From Dermatemys mawii (lineage: Eukaryota > Chordata > Testudines > Dermatemydidae), in contig ML677373.1 of the NCBI GenBank assembly GCA_007922305.1, forward strand, positions 19,797,817 through 19,861,816: a DNA stretch of 64,000 bases, written 5' to 3'. Below are positions 14,285 to 26,185 of this stretch, piece by piece. The position numbers and the translations under genes are program-made. Position 1 is the stretch's first letter. Every line of letters starts with the position of its first letter. Below the pieces are notes generated by a model. It saw only the letters and a program-made list of their open reading frames with translations. It did not search any database and was not told the origin of the DNA.

Positions 14285-14526
14285 GTTACTGACAGGAGAG
14301 GCAGGATGGTTTAGGATGCAGTAGCGCTGAATTCAAATCCCAGCTCAGTCACAGATTTCCTGTGTGTGACCTTACACAAGTCACCTAACTGCTCAGTGAA
14401 TTAATTCCCCATCTGTAAAATGGGTGTAATAGTTAAGCCTTTCCTCTGCCCCACCCTTTGCCTGTCTTGGCCATTTAGAGTGGGAGATCTTTGGGGCAGA
14501 GAGTAATCACTGAACAATTTACCAGG
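14285..14526 (+). mobile_element. Amniote SINE (MIR/CORE type), 5' part, split by a CR1
   Basis: This part holds a tRNA-like head (GAATTCAAATCCCAGCTCAG), a core (CCTGTGTGTGACCTTACACA, CATCTGTAAAATGGGTG) and the start of a tail (GATCTTTGGGGCAGAGAG). The tail continues at 14700-14785 after an inserted CR1. This is one old SINE in two pieces. Confidence 0.7.
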
Positions 14527-14697
14527 CATGATAGATTCTCCATCACCAGTGGTTTTAAAATCAGCATTGAATGTTTTTCTAAAAGCTCTGCTCTGGGAAT
14601 TATCTGGGGGAAGTTCTCTGGCCTGTGTTATTTAGCAGGTCAGACAACTTGGTCACAATGATCCCTCCTGGCCTGGGAATGCCTGAATCTATGATCC
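14527..14697 (+). mobile_element. CR1 LINE 3' end nested in a SINE
   Basis: CTGGGGGAAGTTCTCTGGCC, TTATTTAGCAGGTCAGAC and ATGATCCCTCCTGGCCTGGG, ending in GAATCTATGA, are a CR1-family 3' end. It interrupts the SINE that flanks it on both sides, so it inserted later. Confidence 0.75.
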
Positions 14698-14785
14698 CAT
14701 CTGTCTGTACAGCACCTAGAACAGTGGGACCCTGATCTTAGTTGGGGCATCTCAGCACTACCCTAACAAATATAAGTAATTATCA
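14698..14785 (+). mobile_element. Amniote SINE, 3' tail of the split copy
   Basis: CTGTACAGCACCTAGAACAG and GGACCCTGATC, then TAACAAATATAAGTAATTAT, are the tail expected directly after the segment ending near 14510. Confidence 0.7.
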
Positions 14786-14884
14786 TGTGGGGAAAGAATG
14801 TGAAAAATATTCACACGCCTAAAGATTTCACTTCCAATTCTGGTTTGGATAGAAACTAGCTTTTTGACAGAAAGCAAATGGTTA

Positions 14885-15090
14885 AAAATAAATGATTTTT
14901 CAGCATCACATTTATGGTTTTAGAATTTTCAGTTTTTTCAATGAAAAAACCACCACACTCACTGAAATCGATTTTTTAAATTATTTTTACAAAACCCCAA
15001 ACAATTTCACCCAAAGAGCTGTCCCCCATCTGCCACCCAGCTTCCTCAAAATCTTTCACAGTAAAAAAAAAAAAAAAAAAATCATTTTCC
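14885..15090. repeat. AT-rich dispersed repeat, copy A, with poly-A19
   Basis: GAATTTTCAGTTTTTTCAAT, CACTCACTGAAATCGATTTT and CCCCATCTGCCACCC share phrasing with the copies at 20120 and 40860. A run of 19 A lies at 15063-15081. Confidence 0.4.
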
Positions 15091-16144
15091 AATCAGCTGG
15101 ACCTTTCTTCTGCTTTGCGTATTTTTCTTTATTATCCCAATCAATAGGATTTGGTTGTGAACAAGTGTTTTCTCCCTTTGCACCTGGATCCCTGAAGCTG
15201 ATCCTTTGCTCGAACTTCCATCCCTAGGAGGATGCTTTACCTAGCCATGTTTGTGTACATTGGTCGAGTCTGTGCATGGAGCAGCAGTAATCTCCACTGG
15301 GAGGAGGACAGGAATCTATTACATGGTAGTTTTTGCTTGAAGAACTTGGCTTCTACATTTTGGAAACATGGCTCCATAACTGTAGTTTTATGACTCCTCT
15401 GCAGGAGAAAAGAGGTAGGTGAAGGACTGAATGATGCAAAAGGAACTTATTCAAACAACAGATATGTTGAAGACGCGGAAGGAACAGCCAGACCAAGGGA
15501 GGTGAAGTAAATTGCACTTTTGTTTAAATGCTTTATTTCCAGGCCTGCCCCAGTGTGAAAGCCCCCCTTTTAAAGGGAACTGAGTGGGAATTCACACCTG
15601 TAAGCTGGAACTGCTGCCTCCTAGGATCAGGATGGCTAAATAGACACAAGTCAGCTTAGATCAGTTTCACTGCAGCTGGTGCATAAAGGAAACTGAACTC
15701 TTGCCTTTACACTGGATTACTCTGGAAGAAAGCAGTATTTGTTCGCGATGGGCTGAATAGTGATTGTTGTTTTGAAGTATTCACTTTGTATCTGTGTCCA
15801 TCCCCAAACGGTCCTGCCAATTCAAATGAAAGCTTCCTCAGCCGCTTGTGAGGAAATCATTTGACATTGGAGCTGGTTGGTCCTGGAGCTTTTGAGATGC
15901 AGGACTGGAAAACTGTGCGCTCAGACATAGCACAAAAAAAATAATCAACAAGTTTCAGCAAATTACCCTTTCTAAACCCTAACCAGTGGCTTCATAATTA
16001 GTCAGTGTTTGACTGTGAGACTCTCAACTCTTTTGACATTACTTGGCTGGTCATCACCAGATCTAATCACTGTAAATTCACCTCCCCTAACCAGGGATCA
16101 GGAGCAATGTGCAAGATCCAGGAGAAAACAGCTATATTATCCTG

Positions 16145-16212
16145 TTGTTCATTTCGGACCAAACCCTGGTCCCACTGCAGTCGATGGCAAAACAGACACA
16201 GATGTCAGTGGG
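16145..16212. repeat. Related palindromic repeat, degenerate
   Basis: ACCAAACCCTGGTCCCACTG, CAGTCGATGG and TCAGTGGGGCAAGGATTTGG form imperfect inverted arms around an eroded centre. Confidence 0.45.
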
Positions 16213-16639
16213 GCAAGGATTTGGATCTTGTAGAATAACCAGCTATTAATAAGTTACTTTGCATGGCACAAACTAATCCAGGGGAGTGGAAGTGGGGCTT
16301 TGGACAGCCTGGGGGATGGGTAACCCGTTGCAGAGCCATTCAGCTTGGGACTGCTGGTACAAAGCCAATCAAGCAAAGCAGTCACTGAAATCTGAAGGAT
16401 GCTGGAGGGTTCCAATCCAGTTCCCTTAGCACAAGTCAAGTGTCTACATTGCCGTTTATGCCATTTGCAGTCTCAGCAAGGAGGTCAAGAAACAAATGGA
16501 GGTGGGGCCTAGCCGGCTCTCTTCCCTGGAGGAGTGGCTCCTCCCAGGGTAGGACTGAAGCAGGGCCGTAGGGAAATGCTTGCACCGCTGTTGCTACTGG
16601 CACTATGCTGGTTCTGTGGAGAACGGCTTTCAGGGGCTG

Positions 16640-16735
16640 ATGCAGAACGTGCTGGGTGAACGCGAGGGCTGGGGTTATGCAGGAGGTCAGAATAAGCGGT
16701 CACAATGGTCCCTCTGGCCTTCATCTATGAACTCA
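16640..16735 (+). mobile_element. CR1 LINE 3' tail
   Basis: GGAGGTCAGAATAAGCGGTC, ACAATGGTCCCTCTGGCCTT and CATCTATGAA match the end of the CR1 copy at 14640-14697. The 5' limit is unclear. Confidence 0.65.
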
Positions 16736-18164
16736 ACAATAATCTCTTGACCTGCACCTTGCACGGTCACGTAAACCACCACCACCACCCTGCTTGGCCG
16801 TGTTACACCCACTGCCACACTTTGCAATGGTGTAGGACTGCACAAGATGCAGGGCAACAGAACATTTGGCATTCAGTGCCCCACGTGGGTCAGTTTGGGA
16901 TCTTGCCCAAAGCACTAAATCTCTGTGCAGAGAAACTCCCACCTTCCCTGCTCCTACCCAGACATCCTGATCTTTGCAAGGAGGGCCTGACTTTTACTCC
17001 TTCTCCATTATCTACAACCTGGACAGATACATTGTCCCCCACAAGCGGTGACATGGCTCAGGAGGTGCCCTTTCTCCTCAGTACTTTTGGGATTGATAAA
17101 CCCTCCAGATTATATTCTCCTCTAAACAGCAGTATTGCAGCCTTGGTATTGCAGTCTTGAGTCTAGCCTGCTCAAAAACAGACACACAAAACTAGAACAC
17201 CAGCATCTGAGAAAACACACTCAGCTGAGCATTTTGTGTAGGGTATGTCAGAGTGGCTGAGTAAGGGTAGGGTGTGATGGTGTAGAACAGAGACATCTAC
17301 TGGCTAAGCATGGGGAGTGCTTATTTCTAAACATGCAGAAGAAGCAAAGGCAGAAAGACCATAATAGTGTTTCACTTCCAATTAATTTTGTCCAGTATTA
17401 AGGAGTATTTGACAGATGTTACAATTTCTAACCCTAGCTAGGGACAATTCACAGCCTAGCATCTTTCCAGTTCTGCACATTTTCTTTTGCTAAGCAAATT
17501 TTAAATGAGGTCAAAAATATTCCTTTTCCTTTGCTGTAATCATCTCAAAGAACAAAAGAAATACGAAAAGAAAACACAATATTTATTGTAAATCAGTGAC
17601 TTTTGCATTAAAATGATCAAAGCATGTTTGGTGCGCCCTTGAAGTTCAGATGCAAAGTGATTTTGAACTTAAATAAATAAAAGATTGTTTTTCTGTAATG
17701 CAAACTGAGAAAGAGAAAATTCACCAAAGTACAATCAGAGGCATAAGTTATTCAGAAAGAACTGTCCCTTAATCATAACCCAGATATTCTGGATGGCGAA
17801 AGCACTTAGTCTCTTCAAGGCTTCATGTGCCCGCCCTTACCCTTTGCACTAAACTGCACTAGAAAAAAAAAAGATGGCACCCATTTGTCAGATGATCTTA
17901 AATAAAATGTAGGTTAATAGCATAATTTACAAACTTCAGATACTGACCCTTGGGGAGCGATGCTGGTTCCAAGACAGGGCTTCTTCTACTGGCTGGTTTC
18001 TCATCTAAACTACTTCCAAAAGAGAGAGTTTCTTATGTGTTCCACTAAACGCAGACGTTCAAGAAGCACCTGGCATGAGGAGGTAACAAAACTGGTTGGG
18101 AAAATGCCCTGTGCCTTTCTTGAAAGTCCAATGATCAGTAGTAGTGCTAATAAAAGAATACATC

Positions 18165-18560
18165 CTATTTTGCATTTTTCTAGTGCCCTTCATCTGGGAA
18201 CCACAAAGCACATTTCGGCTAGGTAGGTTTTATTAGCCTCATTTCACAAGCAGAAAACTAAGGCACAAACAGGTGAATCAATGTCAAGATTTTCAAAAGA
18301 ACTTTGGGTGCCCAGTTTTAAACACTGAGGTCCCAGTTAAGACAATGAAAATTGTGGGTGCTCAGCACCCCTGAAAAAAAAAATCAGGCCACAGAACTCA
18401 AATTGGGCATCCGAAAAGTGAGGTACTTCCAAAGTAGCATAACACCTCTAAACATGTTGGTTGAAGTGACTTGTCTGTACATGCACCGTGAATGACATAG
18501 CTCACTCCTGAGTACTGATCCCAGCTCTCCAATGCCCTTGCCTTGCTCCAAATGCTGGCT
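18165..18560 (-). mobile_element. MIR-type SINE, reverse, split by a palindromic element
   Basis: CAGAAAACTAAGGCACAAAC at the left and GAAGTGACTTGTCTGTACAT then CTGAGTACTGATCCCAGCTC at the right are two parts of one reversed SINE. Between them (about 18276-18455) lies an insert beginning AAGATTTTCAAAAGAACTTT and containing GGGTGCTCAGCACCCCTG. This insert belongs to a palindromic family that I recall as common in turtles. Confidence 0.55.
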
Positions 18561-18669
18561 ATTCCCCCCTTGATTACTACTGTATAATTGTCCCCCTTCC
18601 TCAATATTTTAATGGCTCTCTGCACTGTTCATTTCTGGAGGTAGGAGAGTTAACAGTGTTAACCTTTTC

Positions 18670-18912
18670 TTGGGGTATGTCTACACTGCCTGCTGGATCC
18701 ACGGGTAGTGATTGATCTATTGGGGATCAATTTATCACATCTACACTAGACGTGATAATCGATCACCGAGGGTTCTCCCTGAAACTCCACTCACCACCAT
18801 GAGGATGCTCAGGTAAGTCGACCCAAGATATGTTGACTTCAGCTACGCAAATAGCGTAGCTGAAGTTGTGTATCTTAGATTGACTCCTCTCTCCCCAGTG
18901 TAGACCTGGCCA
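18670..18912. mobile_element. Palindromic non-autonomous DNA transposon, copy 1
   Basis: The ends are TTGGGGTATGTCTACACTG and CAGTGTAGACCTGGCC, which are inverted repeats sharing CTACACTG. Inside lie two palindromes: ACTTCAGCTACGC, a 5-base spacer (AAATA) and its perfect complement (18836-18866), and a GATCAATTTATCAC / GTGATAATCGATC pair. There is no coding capacity. A second copy lies at 26992-27275 in the opposite orientation. Confidence 0.75.
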
Positions 18913-19310
18913 CAGGGGACAATGACATTGATGGTTCATAAACAGTTTTCTTTGGGTGAGGGTTTCCCCTTTCATAGGTTTTAGGAGCATGCACAGGTTC
19001 TTGACTACCACATAATATAGGCTCATGTGTCGGATAGTTCCACTGAACCATAATAATACACACACATCTTAATTCAAATGTGCCTGTTCCACATATACAC
19101 AGAGTGATGGCTAATTTGTATATTATGAAACTTACAAGTAGCAGGTAATGTTCCATCTTTAATTAAAAAATTATGCTAAATAGTCAAATTATTGCATACT
19201 TACAGGTTAATCCTAGTTCCTCAGAGCATGTGATTTTTTTCTTATCTCTCAAAATGGCAGAGGCACATTTGAACGAAGAGTATGTGTGGGTATAATAATA
19301 ATAAAAAAAA

Positions 19311-19840
19311 TGAGGAGCCCTTGTGGCACCTTAGAGACTAATAAATTTATCTGGGCATAAACTTCTGCAGGCTAGAACCCACTTCATCAGATGCATGGAG
19401 TGAAAAATAGAGCAGGTATAAATACATGAAAGGATGTAAGTTGCTTTACCAAGTGTGAGGTCAGTCTAATGAGACAATTCAATTAACAGCAGGATTCCGA
19501 GGGAGGAAAAATAATTTTTGAAGTGATAATGAGAGTGGTGACAGTTGACAAGAAAGTGTGAGTCACAGTAGGGGAAAATTAATATTGGGGAAATTAGGTT
19601 TAGGTTTTGTAATGACCTAGCCACTCCCAGTCTTTATTCAGGCCTAATCTGATGGTGTCCAGTTTGCAAATTAATTCCAGTTCTGCAGTTTCACTTTGGA
19701 GTATTTTTGAAGGGTTTTTTTGTTGAAAAATTGCCACTTTTAGGTCTGTTCTTGAGTGACCAGAGAGACTGAAGTGTTCTCCTACTGGTTTTTGAATGTA
19801 ATGATCCCTGATTCAGATTTGTGTCTATTTATTCTTTTGC
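19311..19840 (-). mobile_element. Decayed GIY-YIG (Penelope-like) retroelement 3' fragment
   Basis: On the minus strand, about 19840 to 19595, frameshifted reading gives NRHKSESG, then KPVGEHFSLSGHSRTDLKVA, then ETAELELICKLDTIRLGLNK and DWEWLGHY. This resembles the segment at the C-terminal side of GIY-YIG endonuclease domains in Penelope-like elements, as I recall them. Frameshifts and the missing upstream part make it non-functional. The remaining stretch to 19311 would be its 3' untranslated end, including AGCCCTTGTGGCACCTTAGA, a segment I recall as very common in turtles. The family assignment is inference. Confidence 0.6.
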
Positions 19841-19914
19841 ATAGTTTATGGCTAAGAACAGAAGAGACAATAGCTAGGGTAAAACGCTTAAATGTTATAG
19901 TCTAGTTAGTGGTC

Positions 19915-20090
19915 CACAGACTTGTGTGACCTTGGACATGTCACTTATTTTCTCTAGGCCTCACTTCCTTATCTGAACAATGAGGATAACAGCAATTCCC
20001 AGTCTCTCAGGTTGTAAGGATAAATTCATTAAAGACTGTGAAGTGCTCAGATCCATACAAGTACCAGAGATACAGGATAAGTTAAGTATC
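19915..20090 (+). mobile_element. Amniote SINE fragment (MIR type)
   Basis: GTGTGACCTTGGACATGTCA, CTAGGCCTCACTTCCTTATC and GTGAAGTGCTCAGATCC follow MIR core order on the plus strand. Confidence 0.65.
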
Positions 20091-20119
20091 AAGGCCCCAG
20101 TTCAGCAAGGTACTGATCA

Positions 20120-20335
20120 GTGATCAGACAACTTTGGTCAAAAATGTTTGTTCTTAAAATGAACATTTTTAAAACAAAACATTTCCCCCTTTTTTTTTTA
20201 TTTGGCTGTGGTGGGGAGGAGCTGTCTCACAGTTTTCTCACCAAACCAAAGAGAAGGTTTTGAAAAATTTCAGTTTGACCAAAAAAACCCCACAAAAATT
20301 ATTGAAAATTTCAAACAAAGAGAAAATACATTTCT
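20120..20335. repeat. AT-rich dispersed repeat, copy B
   Basis: TTGGTCAAAAATGTTTGTTC, CAAAACATTTCCCCCTTTTT, GAAAAATTTCAGTTTGACCA and TGAAAATTTCAAAC are alternating GAAA/TTTC phrases like the copy at 40860. Confidence 0.45.
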
Positions 20336-20904
20336 TTGGATTGTGTGTGCGTGCGCACCTATGATATGAGACATCTGATGTTTTTTTGGCCCTCTCTAGT
20401 GGAATGATCTTATCTGCAGTTGGAATTAGCATCGAGGGAAACGTTACAAACACAGGCTGGGATTTGGGGCCCTGAAGGGCTCCCTTGAAAATCCCAGCAC
20501 AGATTTAATGGATTTTGCCAAGTGGTCTTGTCCAAAAGGAGGACTCTGTTTGCACAAGCTACACAATCACCACATCTGCAAGTCAGTTCTGTGCTCAACT
20601 ACCCCACTAGCACGCAGCAGTGTGCTCACGGACAGAGGAGTGAACCCTATGAACTATGACCACAAACACAGGGGTGGGGCTGATAACCCACTGAAACTTT
20701 GCCCCTAACAAAATCCAATTAATTAAAAACAAAACACCTCCTATTTTGGCATGGTGAAAATCTTGATTTGGTAGCTTTTGCTGTCTGGTGTAAACTTCCA
20801 CAGTGGGATTTATCCTAATTAGCTTAGCCCTAAGGCCCTGGTGTTCCGGGGAGTAACTTTCCTGTATCAGTAATCCCAATGAGTGCAACAGAACTCCTCA
20901 GGTA

Positions 20905-20985
20905 CATGAAGTTACTTACCTGAGAAATGCTACTCGTATGCACAAGTCATTGCAGGATTCAGGACCTAAAGAGGAACTCTGCTAC
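20905..20985. repeat. Short interspersed repeat
   Basis: GAAGTTACTTACCTGAGAAA and CATTGCAGGATTCAGGACCT match a common amniote repeat as I recall it. The GTAAGT on the minus strand is part of the repeat and not a splice site. Confidence 0.4.
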
Positions 20986-23547
20986 TATGTTATTTAGAAC
21001 AGGGTGCCTAAAAAAAAATTAATCCCAGAAGTGTCTTGTCTGGGACTTATCTGGATGTGAGGGATGATCTGAAATGCTGCACGGATATCAACTATGAAGC
21101 TGAAATATGTCTATCAAGCCAGCGTTCTTTGATCATCGGGAGTTGCTCATCATTTACACATCATAAGGGGATGCTCAATTCCAGAAGGTACAGAGTCAGC
21201 CAAAAAAAGAAGTATTGTCTGAGCATTTGTGTCTTAAAGATGTGCAGTCATTAAAAAAAACAACCCCAAAAAACTAGTCAACTTCCCAAGGGTAGTGGTA
21301 TGTGATGCTTAGAAAATTAATAAGTGTTTCATGCAACTATTAACTGGCCTATTCACCAAAGGATTAGGAGCTCCTTTCATTTCTAATGTCACCAAGTAAT
21401 GTTACCTCTGATACTCCTTACAAAATCATCCCATAGGATGGCTGCTGTATTATTCACAAACTAGCAAAAGCTAATACTATGGTTTTATAGCAGGCTCATA
21501 CAAAAGAAAAGAGCTTTATAGATATAGGGGCCCTCTTTCCGTTATGGAATAAGGAGCTCCTTGACTGTAGTTTTACAGCCCACAGCTCCCAAGAGAGCAC
21601 TGTTCCAATGGTCATGCTACAATTCTCAGCCCTGTGGGCTTTGAGAGACAGCAAAAAGCCCAGAAGAAAGAAAAAAAGCCAGGAGAAGGGTAAGGAGTGA
21701 CCTTTCCTTCCACCTCCTCAGTGTTCAGAAAGGCCAACAAGAAAACAAAATGGAGGCTTGTTTTGCTTACAGGAACAAAAATTACTGCAGTGAAAACCCT
21801 CCAGGGGATTTTAGATTGCATGGTTAAAAAACCCTGACAGAGACTTCTTATAAGGTCAGATAAAACACGACATGCCCCAGAGGCGGCAAGAACCCTCTGT
21901 TGCGAGTCTCGTTTTCATAAAGATTTCTAGGAGGGAATGTGCCCTGTGTATTCATGAAGAGGTCTGAGTCCTCTATTCATCACTTTGGCCAGATTGGGAA
22001 CCCAGCACCTGGGCTACCAGAACTGAAGCTGGGCTTCAGAGCAGGCCCTAAAGGAGAGAGAATATTTCCAAACTGCCTGGATGGCTGCATACCCAGGGAC
22101 TCACCCAGCATTTCAGATGCCTGGGGCCAGAACCCAGGCAGGAGACACTGGGTTCCTGGCTCCTCTCCACCAGCTCAGCACTCTGGTGTCCACCATCATT
22201 GAGGCTGTGGGCAGAACCACGGGGATAGGAGTGCTTCTCCTTCCCCCCCTCAAGACTCCCAGCACTGACTCAGTACCCCCATGCTCATCCCCAGCACTTC
22301 AGACATGCTGTGTAGGGACCAACAAGGGACAGAATGTATCTGGCATCTTTACATCAGCACTTGACCAATGACTGACTTACATGACTGACCAATGACTGTC
22401 CTTGGTCAATGGGAAAAAGAATGTTCCCCAGCCTACTCTGCAGTAATTTGATGGCACTTCAGTAAACATGGATCTAAGCATCAGGCAGTACTGTATCCAT
22501 CCCCTGTAGCTTTCCTTTTCTGGGTGAAGAAAGGGAATATTCTTAAAAGAATGATCCCCCTCAACCGTATGTTAAACGGTTGTAAGTGTCCCAGTGTTTT
22601 AACTACACTTCTGCAAAGCACACGCTATCAAACCCAAACTCACTTGGCTTGTTACAAACTCAATATTCAGCCCAAGTTGGGCCAAAGCTTCTGCAGAGGT
22701 TTGAAATTCCTGGAGCAAACCTGGTCCCAATTCTGAGTCAGTTTGAACCCAATCTGAAGCAAGCCAGGGCTAATTTATGGTTTTGAGTTAAGAAACCTTC
22801 TGAAAATGGCAGTGTTGCCCAGCATTGATGGGAAACCAGATGGAACATGGTGGTTTTCTATTAAGTTTCACTTCAGGTCTTTTTCTGTTGTTCAAGCCTG
22901 AGAATTAAGCACAGCTTGAGAGAGTGGAGTGAGGTGTTAGTGACTCCACACAAATCTAAACTGATGGGAAGGGGAAGGTTTGTGTGAATCCCTGTAAATC
23001 AAACCTGCAACCATTCGCACAGGGCTAGTTGTAACAGTGCTGGAGGTGAGACACCCTTAAACTTTCCCTACCCCTAAGGAAGGGCTCCTTTCCTGCTTTC
23101 ACGCACCCTGCACTCTGCTTAGCTAGGATTTCTTAGCAAAACTTTAAAGCTGACTTTGCGCTTCTTTGGACTCAAGATGCTACACAGAACACCACTCTGC
23201 TCCAAAAAACCTCTTGACCCTGAATTGCAGCTGTAGCTCTTTTCCTTGGGAGCCTGAAAAATTAGTAGTTAGAATTAGATCATGGTGGGATTGAACCTTT
23301 GACATTCCTACCCTATCAGTAAACCACAAATTGGTGCTAATATTGAATGGGTTCAGGGAGACCAAATAACTGGCATCAATACTCAGTCTTCACTGATGCA
23401 ACATGTTTCAGAGCAGTTTTTACAAAGGAATATTCCGGAGCCTCTTATGAATTAAAAATAACCTGTAGTTGATCATTTACTCACAAGATACAAGAGACAG
23501 CTTCAGAGGTATGCAACTGGATTAAACAAAAGCATTCAAATTAATTC
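20986..23547. other. Unassigned DNA
   Basis: Nothing is recognised except a local GACTGACC/AATGACTG echo near 22360-22405. Confidence 0.5.
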
Positions 23548-23855
23548 AAAACTCCTTGCCTGAGGAGGTTGTGAAGGCTGGGACTATAACAGGGTTTAAA
23601 AGAGAACTGGATAAAAGCATGCCTATTAGCCAGGACGGGAAAGAAATGGTGTCCCTAGCCTGTGTTTGTCGGGGGGGGGGGGGGGGGGGGAAGTGATGGA
23701 TAGCAGGAGAGAGATCACTTGATCATTACCTGTTAGGTTCACTCACGCCGGGGCACCTGGCATTTGCCACTGTCAGTAGACAGGATACTGGGCTGGATGG
23801 ACCTTTGGTCAGACCCAATATAGCCACTCTTATGTTCTTATTTGTTCTTATGTTC
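23548..23855 (+). mobile_element. CR1 LINE 3' end, same subfamily, with internal poly-G
   Basis: It aligns by eye with the copy at 29680-29972: ACTCCTTGCCTGAGGAGG, GGGACTATAACAGGG, CACCTGGCATTTGCCACTGT, GGATGGACCTTTGGTCAGAC, ending in TTATGTTCTTA repeats. A run of 20 G occupies 23671-23690, where the other copy has a short GAGGGGGG stretch. Confidence 0.85.
23671..23690 (+). repeat. Poly-G20 tract inside CR1
   Basis: There are twenty consecutive G between TTTGTC and AAGTGATGG. The length may be affected by sequencing error. Confidence 0.8.
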
Positions 23856-24427
23856 AAAATGTGGCATGGATCAAAAGTCAAAACGAGCCTGAATTAAGTG
23901 ATTGTGTGTGTGTGCCCACGTCAAAGTGCTACAGCATAATTGGTGGACTCCTGCATGACCAGCAGCTTGGATTTGGGATTAAGATTGTTGGAGTGTTGTA
24001 AATCAGGACTGAGACATATATGGATTGGGATGGGGGAATCTGGCATCCGTAGACTGTGCTCATACCAGATGGGCCTTTTGCAAGAAGCATTTGCTTTTAA
24101 CTGTTTAAACACATAAATTCATCCCAATGCTTTATGTATAGTATTTGAAAGTGCAATTAAGGGCTGGCCCTTCACCTCTTCTTGCTTTCTCCTTCCCTCT
24201 TTTCTCCTCTCGCCTTTTGGGTTTGGGGGGAGGTGCGGGAAGGAGGACATGGGGGAAAGAAGCCATGTAAATGTGATGATTTGGCATTTGATCCATGAAC
24301 CCATCTCTGCCCCTACCTTCTGGCAGGGTCTTAATTGTTGTGGAAGAGCTTTGAAATACCAACTCTGGAGATCTAGTGGCAGCAAATGTACAGTGAAGAG
24401 GGGAGGGACTTGGCCTAGGAGTCACTG

Positions 24428-24479
24428 AAGTCAAGGGAAAGACTCACTTTGACCTTAATGGGTTTTGGATCAAGCCCTA
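24428..24479. repeat. Half of the same MITE family as 63838
   Basis: ACTGAAGTCAAGGGAAAGAC, then ACCTTAATGGGTTTTGGATC, match the centre and right arm of the 63838 element. The left end is lost. Confidence 0.55.
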
Positions 24480-24600
24480 GCTGGCTCTAGGTTGGAGGCT
24501 GCTGGTAAGAGGTGGATTGGAGGGGACTTCCCGACAAATCTGAAAAGAGCGGCTTAGGTTTTCGGTCAATGCTCCCACCTTACCCCTCTCTCAGAGTTTT

Positions 24601-25015
24601 AGGCCAGAAGGGGCCGCTAGATCATCTAGGGTGGCCAGTATGTCACAGGCTAGCCAGCACCCACACACTAAACCCAACAATGGAAATGAGACCCATGTCA
24701 ATGCAACCACAGGAGACTAGGCGATTATGTTCCCCAAGGACAGAATAAGGATCAAGATGCACCAGTGTCCAGGCCCCTGCACTGGCAGGAAAATTATTAA
24801 GTTAGATACACCCAGATAATCCTGGCACGTGACATTCACCCACACGTTGAAGAAGGAGGACCCCCTCAGCCCATGTCACTGCCAATTGGACCTGGGGGGA
24901 AATTCCTTCCAAACCTATGTAGGGTGCCCAGTTAGACTCTAATTGTGTGAGCAAGAACCAGACAGCCAAGCACCTGGGAGAGAGAATGCCGGGATCTTCC
25001 TCTCCTACAGCTCCC
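24601..25015 (-). mobile_element. CR1-like LINE fragment, reverse orientation
   Basis: AGGCCAGAAGGGGCCGCTAG followed by ATCATCTAGGGTGGCCAGTA is the reverse of a CR1-type tail. The stretch then continues through CACTAAACCCAACAATGG, ACACCCAGATAATCCTGGCA and GGGGGGAAATTCCTTCCAAA, which I recall as parts of one turtle repeat. Subfamily assignment is tentative. Confidence 0.6.
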
Positions 25016-26185
25016 GATGAAGACAATGGGAGCTCAACCCAGACTAACTCTTAGTCCCTCCAACTCTAGTAAGTGAGGAGGATAGGAGAAACTAGACAAT
25101 CTTTTGGGCCCATCTATGTGCTGTAACCTGTCTCACTGGCTAACTTTCTGCCATCCAATAGAATAATATTAATCTTAGGTTTGCAAGAAGACGCTGATCC
25201 AGTGAGAGATCCGGGGCCAGTTGCAGCCTTGTTTCATTTGTTTGGTTGACATCTGCGGTTCTAGATGGTTGAAGTCTCCACCCATGAAGTAGTACAATTT
25301 TCTGCTCTGGCTGCTGAAGCAGAGTTATGCTACTGGGTAAGAAGCAAAGCTGATAGCTAATAAAATGTGAGGGGGCAGCACGCTGAAGTTTGTTACAGTG
25401 CCAGAGCTGGATCCTGACACCCAGTGACTAGTCCCACTGGCTTCAGCATGAGGGCTGCAAGATGGGGCCCTTAACCCTTAATCCTTGCCAGGTGCACAGG
25501 CAGCAGCTACACACACCGTGTGCCAGCAAAGACCTGCAGGGCTCAAAACAAAAGAAAAGTCAATTAAGTGGAGTTTACCGTGGAATTAGCCAGGAAAACT
25601 GTAAGTAAAGGGGGAACATTGCATACCCGGCCATAAGATCATTATATCACAGAAGCTTTCAACACCAGTTCATAAAGAGACACAGAAAAAAGACCTGCAC
25701 GTATTTCTAATGAAAGGACACCCCCCACCCCCAAAAAAGCAAACAAACCATAACTCTTAGCATACAGCACTTTTAAGGAACAGGCTTAGCCTGCCTAGAC
25801 AACAGTGCTTTTCCTATTTCAATCCAATCAGCGTTCTACAGCACACAAGGAAATATAGCCAGGGTTTGAAGCCCAGCTATCTGAGGGAACCAAATAGGAA
25901 CCCCATGTATCGGAGTCTGGGGTACACCTCTTATGCACCCTGAGTAGGTCATGCTACCAGCTTTACGTGCAGCTATTGTTAGGGAAAGAGAGTGCAACGT
26001 GGTCTCTAGATTTATTCACTGAAGGATTCCCAGAATTTGCTCACCTAGGGATAGATTGTGCCATAAAGGAAAAGCCCAAAGCAGTGGGCAAATGCAGCAG
26101 CACAGCTATGCAGACATATCATAGATAAGGAATTGTAGCTCATGAATCAAAATTTCTACCCTGCTTGTAGAGGGCAGTAATTTAG
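25016..26185. other. Unassigned DNA
   Basis: The first 150 bases may extend the CR1-like fragment. No other feature is visible. Confidence 0.45.

Larger units (their letters stand above)
15091..18164. other. Mostly unassigned DNA
   Basis: It contains only the degenerate repeat at 16145 and the CR1 tail at 16640. A 151-codon frame at 16705-17160 starts inside the CR1 tail and is not a gene. Confidence 0.5.

Noticed and set aside
20905..20930. Minus-strand CAG|GTAAGT donor
   Set aside because: Lies inside an interspersed repeat whose copies carry the same TTACTTACCTGA.
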